Both the position numbers and the translations under genes were made by a program. A model generated the notes under the pieces. The model saw only the letters and a program-made list of their open reading frames with translations, was not told the origin of the DNA and did not search any database. This document shows positions 1 to 7,100 of a stretch of 11,680 bases of DNA, piece after piece; the first letter of the stretch is position 1, and the number at the start of each line of letters is the position of its first letter. The DNA is taken from contig JAUJMI010000068.1 of assembly GCA_030446945.1 (NCBI GenBank), positions 1-11,680 on the forward strand, given 5' to 3'. The DNA comes from Longimicrobium sp. GTDB taxonomy: Bacteria > Gemmatimonadota > Gemmatimonadetes > Longimicrobiales > Longimicrobiaceae.

Positions 1-739
1 AGCCCCACGTCTTGAAGGCGCCCTCGGTGAACTTCATGATGTTGCCCTTGTGCACCAGCGTCACCGAGCGGCGCCCGTTCGCCAGGGCATACTGGATGGC
101 CGCGCGCACCAGGCGCTCCGTCCCCTCGCGCGACACGGGCTTGATGCCGAAGCCGCTCGTCTCCGGGAAGCGCACCTTTTTGAAGCGGTCGCCGAAATTC
201 TCGGCCAGCAGCTGCCGGAAACGGGCCGCGTCGGCGGTGCCTTCCTCGAACTCGATGCCGGCGTAGATGTCCTCGGTGTTCTCCCGGTAGATCACCATGT
301 CCACGTCGCCCGGGCGTTTGACGGGGGAGGGGACCCCCTCGAACCAGCGCACCGGCCGCACGCAGGCGTACAGGTCCAGCACCTGCCGCAGCGCCACGTT
401 CAGCGAGCGGATGCCGCCTCCCACGGGCGTGGTGAGCGGCCCCTTGATCCCCACCAGGTAGCCGCGGAAGGCGTCCAGGGTGGCGTGGGGGAGCCAGCTC
501 CCGGTCTGATTGAACGACTTCTCGCCGGCGAGCACCTCCATCCAGTGGATGCGGCGCTTTCCGCCGTACGCCTGCTCCACGGCGGCGTCGAACACCGGCT
601 GCGAGGCGGCCCAGATGTCGGGCCCGGTGCCGTCGCCCTCGATGAAGGGGAGGATGGGCTGGTCGGGGACCTGGAGAGCGCCGTCGCGGATCTCGATGCG
701 CTCGCCGCCCGCGGGGTGAGTGGGCTGCCAGTCGGACAT
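1..739 (-). CDS. icd: Isocitrate dehydrogenase, N-terminal 246 residues (3' end outside window)
   Basis: Converts isocitrate to 2-oxoglutarate and CO2 in the TCA cycle (cytoplasm). Reading the minus strand from the ATG at 739 gives an open frame to the window edge. Recognisable blocks are [12 protein letters not shown] (about residues 31-42), [22 protein letters not shown] (97-118), [11 protein letters not shown] (133-143), [13 protein letters not shown] (151-163) and [14 protein letters not shown] (229-242). The isocitrate-binding residues of the E. coli enzyme have clear counterparts: Ser112, Asn114, Arg118, Arg128, Arg152, Tyr159 and Lys231. Ser112 matches the serine phosphorylated by AceK in E. 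coli. E. coli Icd has about 416 residues, so roughly 60% is present. The residues that set NADP versus NAD preference lie in the missing part, so cofactor is unresolved; the monomer-type enzyme is excluded by these motifs. The start has only a weak purine-rich site (ACGAG). It lies 184 nt downstream of gltA, behind a terminator, so it is probably at least partly transcribed on its own, although I see no clear promoter. Confidence 0.95.
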   Translation of the reverse strand, partial: MSDWQPTHPAGGERIEIRDGALQVPDQPILPFIEGDGTGPDIWAASQPVFDAAVEQAYGGKRRIHWMEVLAGEKSFNQTGSWLPHATLDAFRGYLVGIKGPLTTPVGGGIRSLNVALRQVLDLYACVRPVRWFEGVPSPVKRPGDVDMVIYRENTEDIYAGIEFEEGTADAARFRQLLAENFGDRFKKVRFPETSGFGIKPVSREGTERLVRAAIQYALANGRRSVTLVHKGNIMKFTEGAFKTWG

Positions 740-776
740 GGGTTCGGCTCGTGGTGAAGTTTGGGTGCGGAACGGA

Positions 777-859
777 AGTGCCTAGTGCCTAGTGCTCAGT
801 AGCAGGTGCCGGGTCCGCAATCGGAGCCACTGAGCACTTGGCACTGAGCACTGGGCACT
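777..859. repeat. Palindromic intergenic repeat built from AGTGCCT / ACTGAGCACT units
   Basis: The left arm (777-800) reads AGTGCCT twice and then AGTGCTCAGT. The right arm (829-859) holds two copies of ACTGAGCACTkGGCACT that overlap by 3 nt. The left 17-mer AGTGCCTAGTGCTCAGT (784-800) is the reverse complement of each right copy (829-845 and 843-859) with one mismatch. The 28-nt centre is unrelated sequence. The DNA or RNA can therefore fold into two alternative 17-bp hairpins. It lies between the gltA terminator and the icd start. Its shape is that of a dispersed palindromic intergenic element; copy number elsewhere cannot be judged from this window. Confidence 0.85.
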
Positions 860-864
860 GCTGT

Positions 865-896
865 TAAAAGAGGCGCGGCGGGCACTCCGCCGCGCC
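865..896 (-). terminator. Rho-independent terminator of gltA
   Basis: A perfect 10-bp GC stem (872-881 with 887-896, GGCGCGGCGG/CCGCCGCGCC, 5-nt loop) begins 28 nt after the gltA stop in the direction of transcription. On the minus strand it is followed by CTCTTTTAACAG, so the stem is followed by a short T-tract. It separates gltA from icd. Confidence 0.75.
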
Positions 897-923
897 CCCG
901 AAGGCGGTGGTCCGCCGGGCTCG

Positions 924-2057
924 CTACCGCTCGCCGATGGGCTTGACCTTGAGGTCGCGCGGGCCCACGTACTCCGCCTCGGGGCGGATCAGGCGGTTGT
1001 TGGCGTACTGCTCGAAGAGGTGCGCCGTCCACCCCGGCGTCCGCGCCATGGCGAACACGGCGGTGAACAGGTCCATCTCGATGCCGAGCGTCGTGTAGAC
1101 CGAGGCCGAGAAGAAGTCCACGTTGGGGTAGATCTTCTTCCCCTTGGCCTCCATCTCCTCGCCCATCACGCCGCGGATCTGGTCCGAAAGGTCGAGCCAC
1201 TTGGTCTCGCCCGCCTCGGCCATGATCTTGTCGGCCAGCTCGCGCAGCACCGTGGCGCGCGGGTCGGTCGCCTTGTACACGCGGTGGCCGAACCCCATCA
1301 CCCGCCGCCCGCCGGAGAGCGCGCCCTGCACCCACTCACGGGGCGAGGTGCCGCTCTCGTCGATCTCGCGGAGCATGTTCATCACCTCCACGTTCGCCCC
1401 GCCGTGCGACGGACCCTTGAGGGTGCCGATGGCCGACGTGATCGCGGAGTAGACGTCCGACAGCGTACCCGCCGTGACGCGCGCGGCAAAGGTGGAGGCG
1501 TTCATCCCGTGCTCGGCGTGCAGCACGAGCGCCACGTCCATGGTGCGGATGCGCGTCTCGTTGGCCTCTTCGCCGTTGAGCATGTAGAGGAAGTTGGCCG
1601 CCGTGCCCAGCTCGTCCTTGGGCTCCACCGGCTCCAGGTCGCGGCGGATGCGGTCGTACGCCGCCGTCACGGTGGGGAGCTGCGCGGTGAGCAGGATCGC
1701 CTTGCGGCGCAGCTCCGGCTCCGAGTTGTCGTCGGCGGCGGGATCGTACATCCCCAGCGCGGAGGTCACCGTGCGCAGCACCGCCATCGGATCCGCATCC
1801 CTCGGGAAGGCGCGGATCATCTCCATGACCTCCGGGCGGATGCGGCGCTGCGCCGCGAGCTGCCCGTTCAGCTCGTCCAACTGCTGCTGGTTGGGGAGCG
1901 AGCCGTTCCAGAGGAGGTAGCAGACCTCCTCGAAGGTGGTGTTCCGCGCGAGGTCGTCGATGTCGTACCCCCCGTAGATCAGCTCCCCGTTAGCCCCGTC
2001 GATCCAGCTCAGCCTGGACTGGCCGACGACCACCCCTTCGAGACCCTTGGCGGCCAT
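924..2057 (-). CDS. gltA: Citrate synthase, 377 residues
   Basis: Condenses acetyl-CoA and oxaloacetate to citrate, the entry step of the TCA cycle (cytoplasm). All parts of the active site are visible: HAEHGMNAST (His183), GPSHGGAN (His218), GFGHRVYK (His258), DPRA (Arg267), NVDFFSA (Asp314) and ARTPGW (Arg339). His218, His258 and Asp314 correspond to the catalytic triad (His264, His305, Asp362 in the E. coli enzyme). At 377 residues it is the short form typical of Gram-positive bacteria, archaea and many other phyla, without the N-terminal beta domain of the longer E. coli-type (type II) enzyme. The frame is open further upstream, but the ATG at 2057 is preferred: GAGGAAG lies 5 nt before it, and the protein then begins with MAAKGLEGVVVG, as is usual for the family. 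The family also includes 2-methylcitrate synthase; the icd neighbour favours citrate synthase. A candidate promoter lies at 2174-2202 and a terminator at 865-896. Confidence 0.93.
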   Translation of the reverse strand: MAAKGLEGVVVGQSRLSWIDGANGELIYGGYDIDDLARNTTFEEVCYLLWNGSLPNQQQLDELNGQLAAQRRIRPEVMEMIRAFPRDADPMAVLRTVTSALGMYDPAADDNSEPELRRKAILLTAQLPTVTAAYDRIRRDLEPVEPKDELGTAANFLYMLNGEEANETRIRTMDVALVLHAEHGMNASTFAARVTAGTLSDVYSAITSAIGTLKGPSHGGANVEVMNMLREIDESGTSPREWVQGALSGGRRVMGFGHRVYKATDPRATVLRELADKIMAEAGETKWLDLSDQIRGVMGEEMEAKGKKIYPNVDFFSASVYTTLGIEMDLFTAVFAMARTPGWTAHLFEQYANNRLIRPEAEYVGPRDLKVKPIGER

Positions 2058-2173
2058 TTCCGCTTCCTCAAGCGCGTATGCGAACGTAAGTTCTGCGATC
2101 CCCCGCCGGTGTACCGCGGTGCCCCGGCGGGCGCCCCGCGGCGGTGCAGCATCCGGGCCAGCGGAGGCGGGCC

Positions 2174-2202
2174 AACATAGCAACGCCCCCCCTGACTCGC
2201 AA
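2174..2202 (-). promoter_or_regulatory. Candidate sigma-70 promoter for gltA
   Basis: On the minus strand TTGCGA (2202-2197) and TATGTT (2179-2174) are separated by exactly 17 bp, each matching 4 of 6 consensus bases. They lie in the gltA/sigma-factor divergent gap and would give a leader of roughly 110 nt before the gltA ATG. The spacer contains an unusual run of G. No better pair was found in the gap. The call rests on pattern alone. Confidence 0.4.
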
Positions 2203-2268
2203 GGTGAAACGGGCACCGTGTAACCCCGTGCGGGGGGCGGCGCCGTCGGCGCGGCCCCGTTTTTCCAT

Positions 2269-2823
2269 ATGCCGCACCCCGTGCATGATTCCACTGATTC
2301 GGAGCTGATCCAGCGCATCCTCGACGGCGAGGGCGAGCGCTACGCGATCCTGGTGGAGCGCTACCAGGATCCGCTCTTCCGTCATGCTCTTGGCATGGTG
2401 GGCGACGCGGACGCGGCGGCGGACCTGGTGCAGGACTCGCTGGTGAAGGCGTACACGCGCCTCCACACCTGCAACGACCCGTCGCGCTTCCCCGCCTGGA
2501 TCTTTCGCATCCTGCGCAACCGCTGCCGCGACTGGCTCAAGAACCGCCGCCAGCACACCGTCGAGCTCAAGGACGACACCGCCTCCACCTCCAGCGACGA
2601 CGACCCCGGCACGGTCCTGGAGCGGAGCGAGCTGGGCCGCGTCGTGGAAGCCGCCCTCGCCCGCCTCCCCGAAGCCCAGCGCGAGGCCTTCCTCTTGAAG
2701 CACGTGGAAGGTCTGTCGTACGAGGAGATAGCCGAGCGCCTGGACACGGGGATCAGCGCGCTCAAGATGCGGGTGATGCGCGCGCGGGAGGCGCTGCAGC
2801 TGCTGTTGCGGGACGTGGTGTGA
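2269..2823 (+). CDS. ECF-type RNA polymerase sigma-70 factor, 184 residues
   Basis: Alternative sigma factor that would direct RNA polymerase to a specific promoter set. Region 2 spans about residues 24-95, including DADAAADLVQDSLVKAYTR (the core-binding helix pattern) and FPAWIFRILRNRCRDWLKNR (regions 2.3-2.4, -10 recognition). A short acidic Ser/Thr/Asp linker (about 100-115) follows, then region 4 (about 122-176) with ARLPEAQREAFLLKHVEGLSYEEIAERL and the recognition helix ISALKMRVMRARE. Length is normal for ECF factors, and there is no region 1.1 or 3. An in-frame stop at 2221-2223 leaves the ATG at 2269 as the only ordinary start near the domain. The bases before it (CCCCGTTTTTCCAT) hold no Shine-Dalgarno sequence, so initiation may be leaderless or structure-dependent. 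No anti-sigma gene follows; the next gene is convergent. The regulon and ECF subgroup cannot be read from the sequence. Confidence 0.92.
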   Translation: MPHPVHDSTDSELIQRILDGEGERYAILVERYQDPLFRHALGMVGDADAAADLVQDSLVKAYTRLHTCNDPSRFPAWIFRILRNRCRDWLKNRRQHTVELKDDTASTSSDDDPGTVLERSELGRVVEAALARLPEAQREAFLLKHVEGLSYEEIAERLDTGISALKMRVMRAREALQLLLRDVV

Positions 2824-2988
2824 GGGCCCCTCACCCCCGTTACCTCGATGCGGGGCTCTCACAGCTCCGTAGCGCGCGATTCATCGCGACCGCGCCACCG
2901 CCCGCATCTCCGCGCCGGCCCGACGTCCCCTCTCCCACGGCTGTTTGTAGGAGAGGGTGGCAGCTGTAAGCTGCCGGGTGAGGGCCCC
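2824..2988. repeat. Composite palindromic intergenic element with inverted-repeat ends
   Basis: This fills most of the gap after the sigma-factor stop. The ends are imperfect inverted repeats: GGGCCCCTCACCC (2824-2836) and GGGTGAGGGCCCC (2976-2988) match 12 of 13. Between them are three hairpins: CGCGAT/ATCGCG (2875-2888, 2-nt loop), CCTCTCC/GGAGAGG (2929-2956, 14-nt loop) and GGCAGCT/AGCTGCC (2959-2975, 3-nt loop). No reading frame here looks like a gene. It begins directly after the TGA of the sigma gene. The shape suggests a non-autonomous dispersed element; no target-site duplication is visible. Confidence 0.6.
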
Positions 2989-2999
2989 CAACGCCTCGA

Positions 3000-3024
3000 C
3001 CCGCCACGACACTGTCGCGGCGGG
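3000..3024. terminator. Possible bidirectional terminator hairpin between convergent genes
   Basis: CCCGCC-A-CGAC-ACT-GTCG-C-GGCGGG folds into a 6+4 bp stem with one internal mismatch and a 3-nt loop. It lies between the plus-strand sigma gene (ends 2823) and the minus-strand DksA-like gene (ends 3071), 46 nt from the latter. No T-run follows on either strand, so efficient intrinsic termination is uncertain; it could also be one more palindrome of the neighbouring element. Confidence 0.35.
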
Positions 3025-3070
3025 ACGGTGCCCCCGTTCCCCGTTCCTCCCGGTCCCGGTCCGCCCGTCC

Positions 3071-3496
3071 CTACTCCCCCGCCCGCGACGCCTCCCGCGG
3101 GTCCGCCGCATCCGCCGCCCCGGTCTCCTCATCCAGCACCCGCGCGTGCTCGGCGCAGAGGGTGGTCTCCGGGATGACCTCCAGGCGCTCCCACTCGATG
3201 TCGCGGCCGCAGCGGGCGCACTTGCCGAAGTTCTCGGGATCGTCGTAGAGCCGCCGGAGCGCGTCGTCGATGGCGTAGAGACGGCCGCCCTCCATGCTGG
3301 TGATCATGAAGTCCTTTTCCTTCTCCTGGCTCTCCGTCGCGAGGTCGGCCGGGTGGAAGCGGTATTGGCTCAGCTCGCCCGCCGGGTCGCGCAGGTCCTG
3401 CACTTCCGCGTCGTGATGCCCGATCGCGTCCAGCGTCTGTTCGCGCTCGCGGATGAGGAGGCGCTCCACGGTTGTGCGCTGTTCTTCGGTCAGCAT
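3071..3496 (-). CDS. TraR/DksA-family zinc-finger protein, 141 residues
   Basis: Family members bind in the secondary channel of RNA polymerase and modulate initiation, often together with ppGpp; whether this one does is inference. The N-terminal part (about 1-85) is predicted to be a helical coiled coil, with a tip region HPADLATESQEKEKDF (48-63) like the HPAD motif of YteA/YocK-type members rather than E. coli DksA. The zinc-finger region KCARCGRDIEWERLEVIPETTLCAEHAR (92-119) has the family spacing, but its ligands are Cys93, Cys96, Cys114 and His117 instead of four cysteines. A charged Ala/Asp/Glu tail ends the protein. Length is near that of E. coli DksA (151). The ATG at 3496 is supported by AGGAG 5 nt upstream. 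A 16-bp dyad at 3612-3627 lies in its upstream region. It is convergent with the ECF sigma gene, so two transcription-machinery genes are adjacent. Confidence 0.88.
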   Translation of the reverse strand: MLTEEQRTTVERLLIREREQTLDAIGHHDAEVQDLRDPAGELSQYRFHPADLATESQEKEKDFMITSMEGGRLYAIDDALRRLYDDPENFGKCARCGRDIEWERLEVIPETTLCAEHARVLDEETGAADAADPREASRAGE

Positions 3497-3611
3497 GCGT
3501 GCTCCTGTCTGTCGTCGTGAGCGGCGCCATGCGGGCCGCGTCTCCCGGTCGTCTACAATGTCCGTGCCTGATTGGCCGGTGCGGCGTCGGAAGGGGGTGC
3601 GGAGCGGGCCG

Positions 3612-3627
3612 TGTCACGTGCGTGACA
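3612..3627. promoter_or_regulatory. Operator-like dyad TGTCACG-TG-CGTGACA
   Basis: A perfect 7-bp inverted repeat with a 2-bp centre lies 116-131 bp upstream of the DksA-like start and downstream of the receiver gene. It contains the palindrome CACGTG. It is short and AT-richer than its surroundings, like a dimeric regulator site, and lacks the GC density of the nearby hairpins. The cognate regulator is unknown, and no matching -10/-35 pair is evident. Confidence 0.4.
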
Positions 3628-3643
3628 AATCACGCCCTAACGC

Positions 3644-3686
3644 AGACGCGGGGGCGCGGAGAGCTTGTCTCCGCGCCTCCGCGTCT
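3644..3686. repeat. Long near-perfect hairpin after the receiver gene
   Basis: AGACGCGG (3644-3651), one mismatch, GGCGCGGAGA (3653-3662), loop GCTTG, TCTCCGCGCC (3668-3677), one mismatch, CCGCGTCT (3679-3686) give an 18-bp stem with a single interruption. It begins 32 nt after the stop of the minus-strand receiver gene, so it may stop or protect the 3' end of the operon transcript. No T-run follows on the minus strand. The CCGCGTCT phrase repeats in the flank (CTCCGCGCCTCCGCGTCTCC), as in dispersed intergenic palindromes. Confidence 0.6.
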
Positions 3687-3717
3687 CCGCGTGGGACCAT
3701 TTCCCGGCGGTCGTACG

Positions 3718-4125
3718 CTAGGCGGCGGGCGAGAGGAGCGTGGCGGTGAGCCAGGCGCTCAGCTGGGGGAGGAGGTGCTCGTCCTTGTGGAGCGACGCCT
3801 GCGCGCCCACCTCGCGGGCGCGCTCGGCCAGCCGCTCCGGCGCGATGCCGCTCACGAAAGCCGTGGGCGTCGCGGAGAAGTCGGTGATGCGGCGCAGCTC
3901 CTGGTGAACCTGGAAGCCGTCGCGGCCGGGCATCTCCACGTCCAGGAGGAGGGCGTCCGGTCGGGTGGCGGGGCCGCCCTGCGCCCAGGCCAGCAGCTCG
4001 TCGCCGGTGCCGAACCGCACGACCTCGAAGCCGTGGCGGTCCAGCCACATGGTGACCGCCTCCGAGTGGATCTCGTCGTCGTCCGCCAGGGCGACCAGCG
4101 GGCGCTTCGCGTTGGAGAGTGCCAT
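3718..4125 (-). CDS. Stand-alone response-regulator receiver (CheY-like), 135 residues
   Basis: Phosphorylatable receiver domain without an output domain. The phosphorylation site is complete: acidic pocket Asp15-Asp16-Asp17 (LADDDE), phospho-acceptor Asp62 in LLLDVEMPGRDG, Ser92 in AFVSGI as the conserved Ser/Thr, and Lys114 in SLHKD. The length covers one alpha/beta receiver fold and a short Ala-rich tail, so it must act through a partner protein or a phosphorelay; no histidine kinase is in the window. The start at 4125 has AAGG 9 nt upstream. It begins 21 nt after the stop of the 1802-residue surface protein on the same strand, so it is probably the last gene of that operon. A long hairpin follows at 3644-3686. 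Confidence 0.88.
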   Translation of the reverse strand: MALSNAKRPLVALADDDEIHSEAVTMWLDRHGFEVVRFGTGDELLAWAQGGPATRPDALLLDVEMPGRDGFQVHQELRRITDFSATPTAFVSGIAPERLAERAREVGAQASLHKDEHLLPQLSAWLTATLLSPAA

Positions 4126-4146
4126 CGGATTGTACCTTAAGAAGTT

Positions 4147-7100
4147 TTACTGATCTCGCGCGATGCGCTCGCGCCAGAAGCCCGCCGCGCTGGACAGCAC
4201 GCTCTCGGTGAAGCGCACGCCCAGGGTGGCATAGAAGCCGCGCCCGCCCTGCTGCGCGAAGTCGGGGTCGATCAGGTTGCCGAACCGGTATCCGCCCTCC
4301 ACCTCCACCCTAGGCCCCAGCGCGGCCACCAGCGCCGGCGCCAGGTTCCACCGCGAGGCCCGCCCGGTCGCGTCCAGCAGCACGCGGCCGTCCATCCGCA
4401 TGGAGAGCGGGCCGCGGATCTCCTGCTGGAGGCGCGCGCCGCCGAAGTGCGCCAGGTTGGACACGGCGCCCAGCGCCGACGCGCTGTCCTGGCGCGAAGC
4501 CCAGCGCACCGCGTAGCGCGCGCCGAACTCGGTGCCCTGGCGCACGGCCCACAGCGCGTCCGTGGCGCCGATCAGCCGCCGCTCCGACAGGGCCGGCGAG
4601 CCGACGCCCCCGGCGAGGAGCGGGTTCACCGTGTTCCGCCACTCCACCTTGGCGAGCACGTTGAGGTCGTTGTGCTGCGCGGGGCGCATCGCCAGGCCGA
4701 GCAGAGAGCGGTCGCGGCGGGCAAGCTGCATCCCGTTGCCCACGTTGCGGTTGTCCTGCCACCAGTCGTGCCGCGTGAGCAGCGCCGCAGACGCGCCGAT
4801 GGGAAGGTCGCCGGCCACGTCGATGCGGTAGCCCTGGGCCGCCGCGCCGCCGTGCAGCTCCGCGCGCGCCGAGAAGCGGAGGGCGCTGTCGGTGGGGAGG
4901 TACTCGACCCCCGCGCCCGTCGACCAGCGGTCGCGCTCCGTCTGCGCGAAGGGGAGGGCGCGGGTCGGGTCCAGGAGCGAGGCGCGGTTGAGGCCGAAGT
5001 GGCGCTCGCCCAGCACGTTGAGCGCCCAGCCGCCGTTCAGGCTCAGCCGCTGGTTCCAGCCCAGGATCGCGGAGTGCGAGGCGCGCTCAGTGTCGGCGCG
5101 CTCCAGGCCACCCCACATCTGCCCGCCGAGGATCGCGCCGGTGCGCACGTTCACGGAGCTGAGCCCGTAGCTGCCGGCCGAGTCGCCGTGCGTGGTCACC
5201 CAGCGGTGCGAGCCCTCGACGCGCGTGTTGCCGATGACGCGGTACGACGCGCCCACGCCCACCTGGTCCGGCCGCGAGGCCAGTGCCGTGCCGCCTACCA
5301 GCGGGCGGCGGTCGGCCAGGACGCGCGCGCCCTCCAGCCACACGTCGGCGCGCGGCGTCACGGAAAGCGTCATCTTGCCCAGCGCGGAGGCGGCGGTGCC
5401 GCTCCCGTCGTTGTCGCTCGTCATCCCCCCCTCGGTCACCAGCGGGCGGCCGGCCACCACGTTGCGGCTGCGCAGCATGGTGCTGGCGCGCTCCATTCCG
5501 AAGCCGTCGAAGCGCTGGCGGTCGTGCGTCAGGCTCAAGGTGTTGGCGGTGGAGAGCCGGAACTCGCCGATGGCACGGATCTCCTGCACGCCCGCGCTGA
5601 GGCGCGGGTCGGTGCCCGGCGCGAATCCGGCGCCCACCTTGAGCCACTCGGCCCCGATGCGGGCGCGGTCCTGGAGGAACGACCAGGAGGCTTCCGCGCG
5701 GCCAGCAAAGGCGGCCGAGTCCGGCCGCTGCGAGCGGAGCATCTCGCCGCGCAGGGAGAGGGAGCCGCGCCGCAGCCGCACCCCCGTTCCCAACAGGTCC
5801 TGCCCGCCGAAGCCGGAGGTGGGCTCGCCTCCGTCGTGCACGCCCATCACCGAGAAGGCCAGCGAGTCGCCCGCGGCGCCCATGCGCAGGACACGGGCGG
5901 CATCGACTTCCATCCGCACGCCGCCGACGAAGCGGGCTTCGCCGCCCGAGCGGCTCTCGAGCATCGCCACCAGGAACACCGGGTTGCCGGCCAGGTCGCT
6001 GGTGGGCACCGGATGCTGCAGGAGCACCTCGCCCGTGGCGTAGTCGATCTGGTAGTCGGACCAGCGGACCAGCTCCTGGCGCGAGATCACGCGGGCCGCG
6101 TTCTCACGGGCGCGCACCTCTACGGCCACCCGGTCGGTGCCCGGGCGCACGTTGCCGCCGAAGCGGTATGGGCCGGAGGTGCCGTTGCCGCGCACCTGGC
6201 GCTGGGCGAGCACCTGGTCCGTCATGCTGCCGAAGCCGCGCCACGTCACCGCCCCGGTCGCCACGCGCCCGGTGACGCCGGTCAGCGAGCGGCCGTACGT
6301 CCCCAGCCTCGGGTCGCCGCCGAAGTCGCCGGTCTCCACGTCGCCCATCGCCATCCAGTCGTAGCCGCGCTCCACGCGCGCCGAGACCTTTTGCGTGGAG
6401 GAGGAGAGGACGCGCCGCTCGCTCCCGTCGCCAAAGGTGGGGTAGCGCGACTCGTCGTTGGGGTCGTAGCCGCGGGCGAAGAAGTCGTCCGCCTGGCTGC
6501 CGCGGCGCGAGTCGTAGGAGACGCTCACCGTGGTCTCGTGGCCGACCGCGCCGCGCACCGTCACCGCGCCGAACGCGCCCGGCGCGGCGCCCACGCCGAT
6601 CTGCCCCACGCCGGTCGCGATCAGCGGGCGGGTAGAGGGAAGGATGCGCAGCGGGATGCGCGCGGTCGCCTTCCCCGCGGCCAGGCGGAGCTCGCCCGGG
6701 CCGACGATGTGGCCGGGGCGCATCGGTACGACGAGCATCCCCGCGCTGTCCGCGCGAAGCTGCTGGCCGGGGGAGGCCGGCTCGCGGTCCACGCCCAGCG
6801 GCTCGGCGCCGGAGCCCTCCACCGTCACCGCCAGGCCGCCGGCCACCGGGACTCCCCACGAGTCCAGCACCCGCACCCGTACAGTGTCGGCGCGGGGTGC
6901 GCCGGCGTGCAGCGCGGCGACGCTCCCGTCCACTTCGAAGCGGCCGGCCTCGCCGGAGACGTGCAGGGCAAGGCTGTCCGTGCGCTGCTGGCCCCACGAG
7001 TTCTTCATCTCCACGCGCAGGCGGTGCGGACCGGCGCCCACCTGCACGCCGATGAAGTCCGCCACGCCGTCGGGGCGCAGGGTGGCCTCGGCAATCGCGG

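Noticed and set aside
1020..2180. Open frame of 386 codons on the plus strand, antisense to gltA
   Set aside because: gltA on the other strand has a complete catalytic triad and a good ribosome site; the plus-strand product is low-complexity Arg/Val/His.
2058..2318. N-terminal extension of gltA to an upstream ATG at 2318
   Set aside because: The added 87 residues show no similarity to citrate synthases and would overlap the divergent sigma gene; the ATG at 2057 has a strong ribosome site.
2068..2862. Minus-strand open frame of 264 codons across the sigma gene
   Set aside because: It is antisense to clear sigma regions 2 and 4 and has no recognisable domain.
3553..3558. TACAAT on the plus strand as a -10 element
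   Set aside because: There is no -35 at the right distance, and no plus-strand gene lies downstream.
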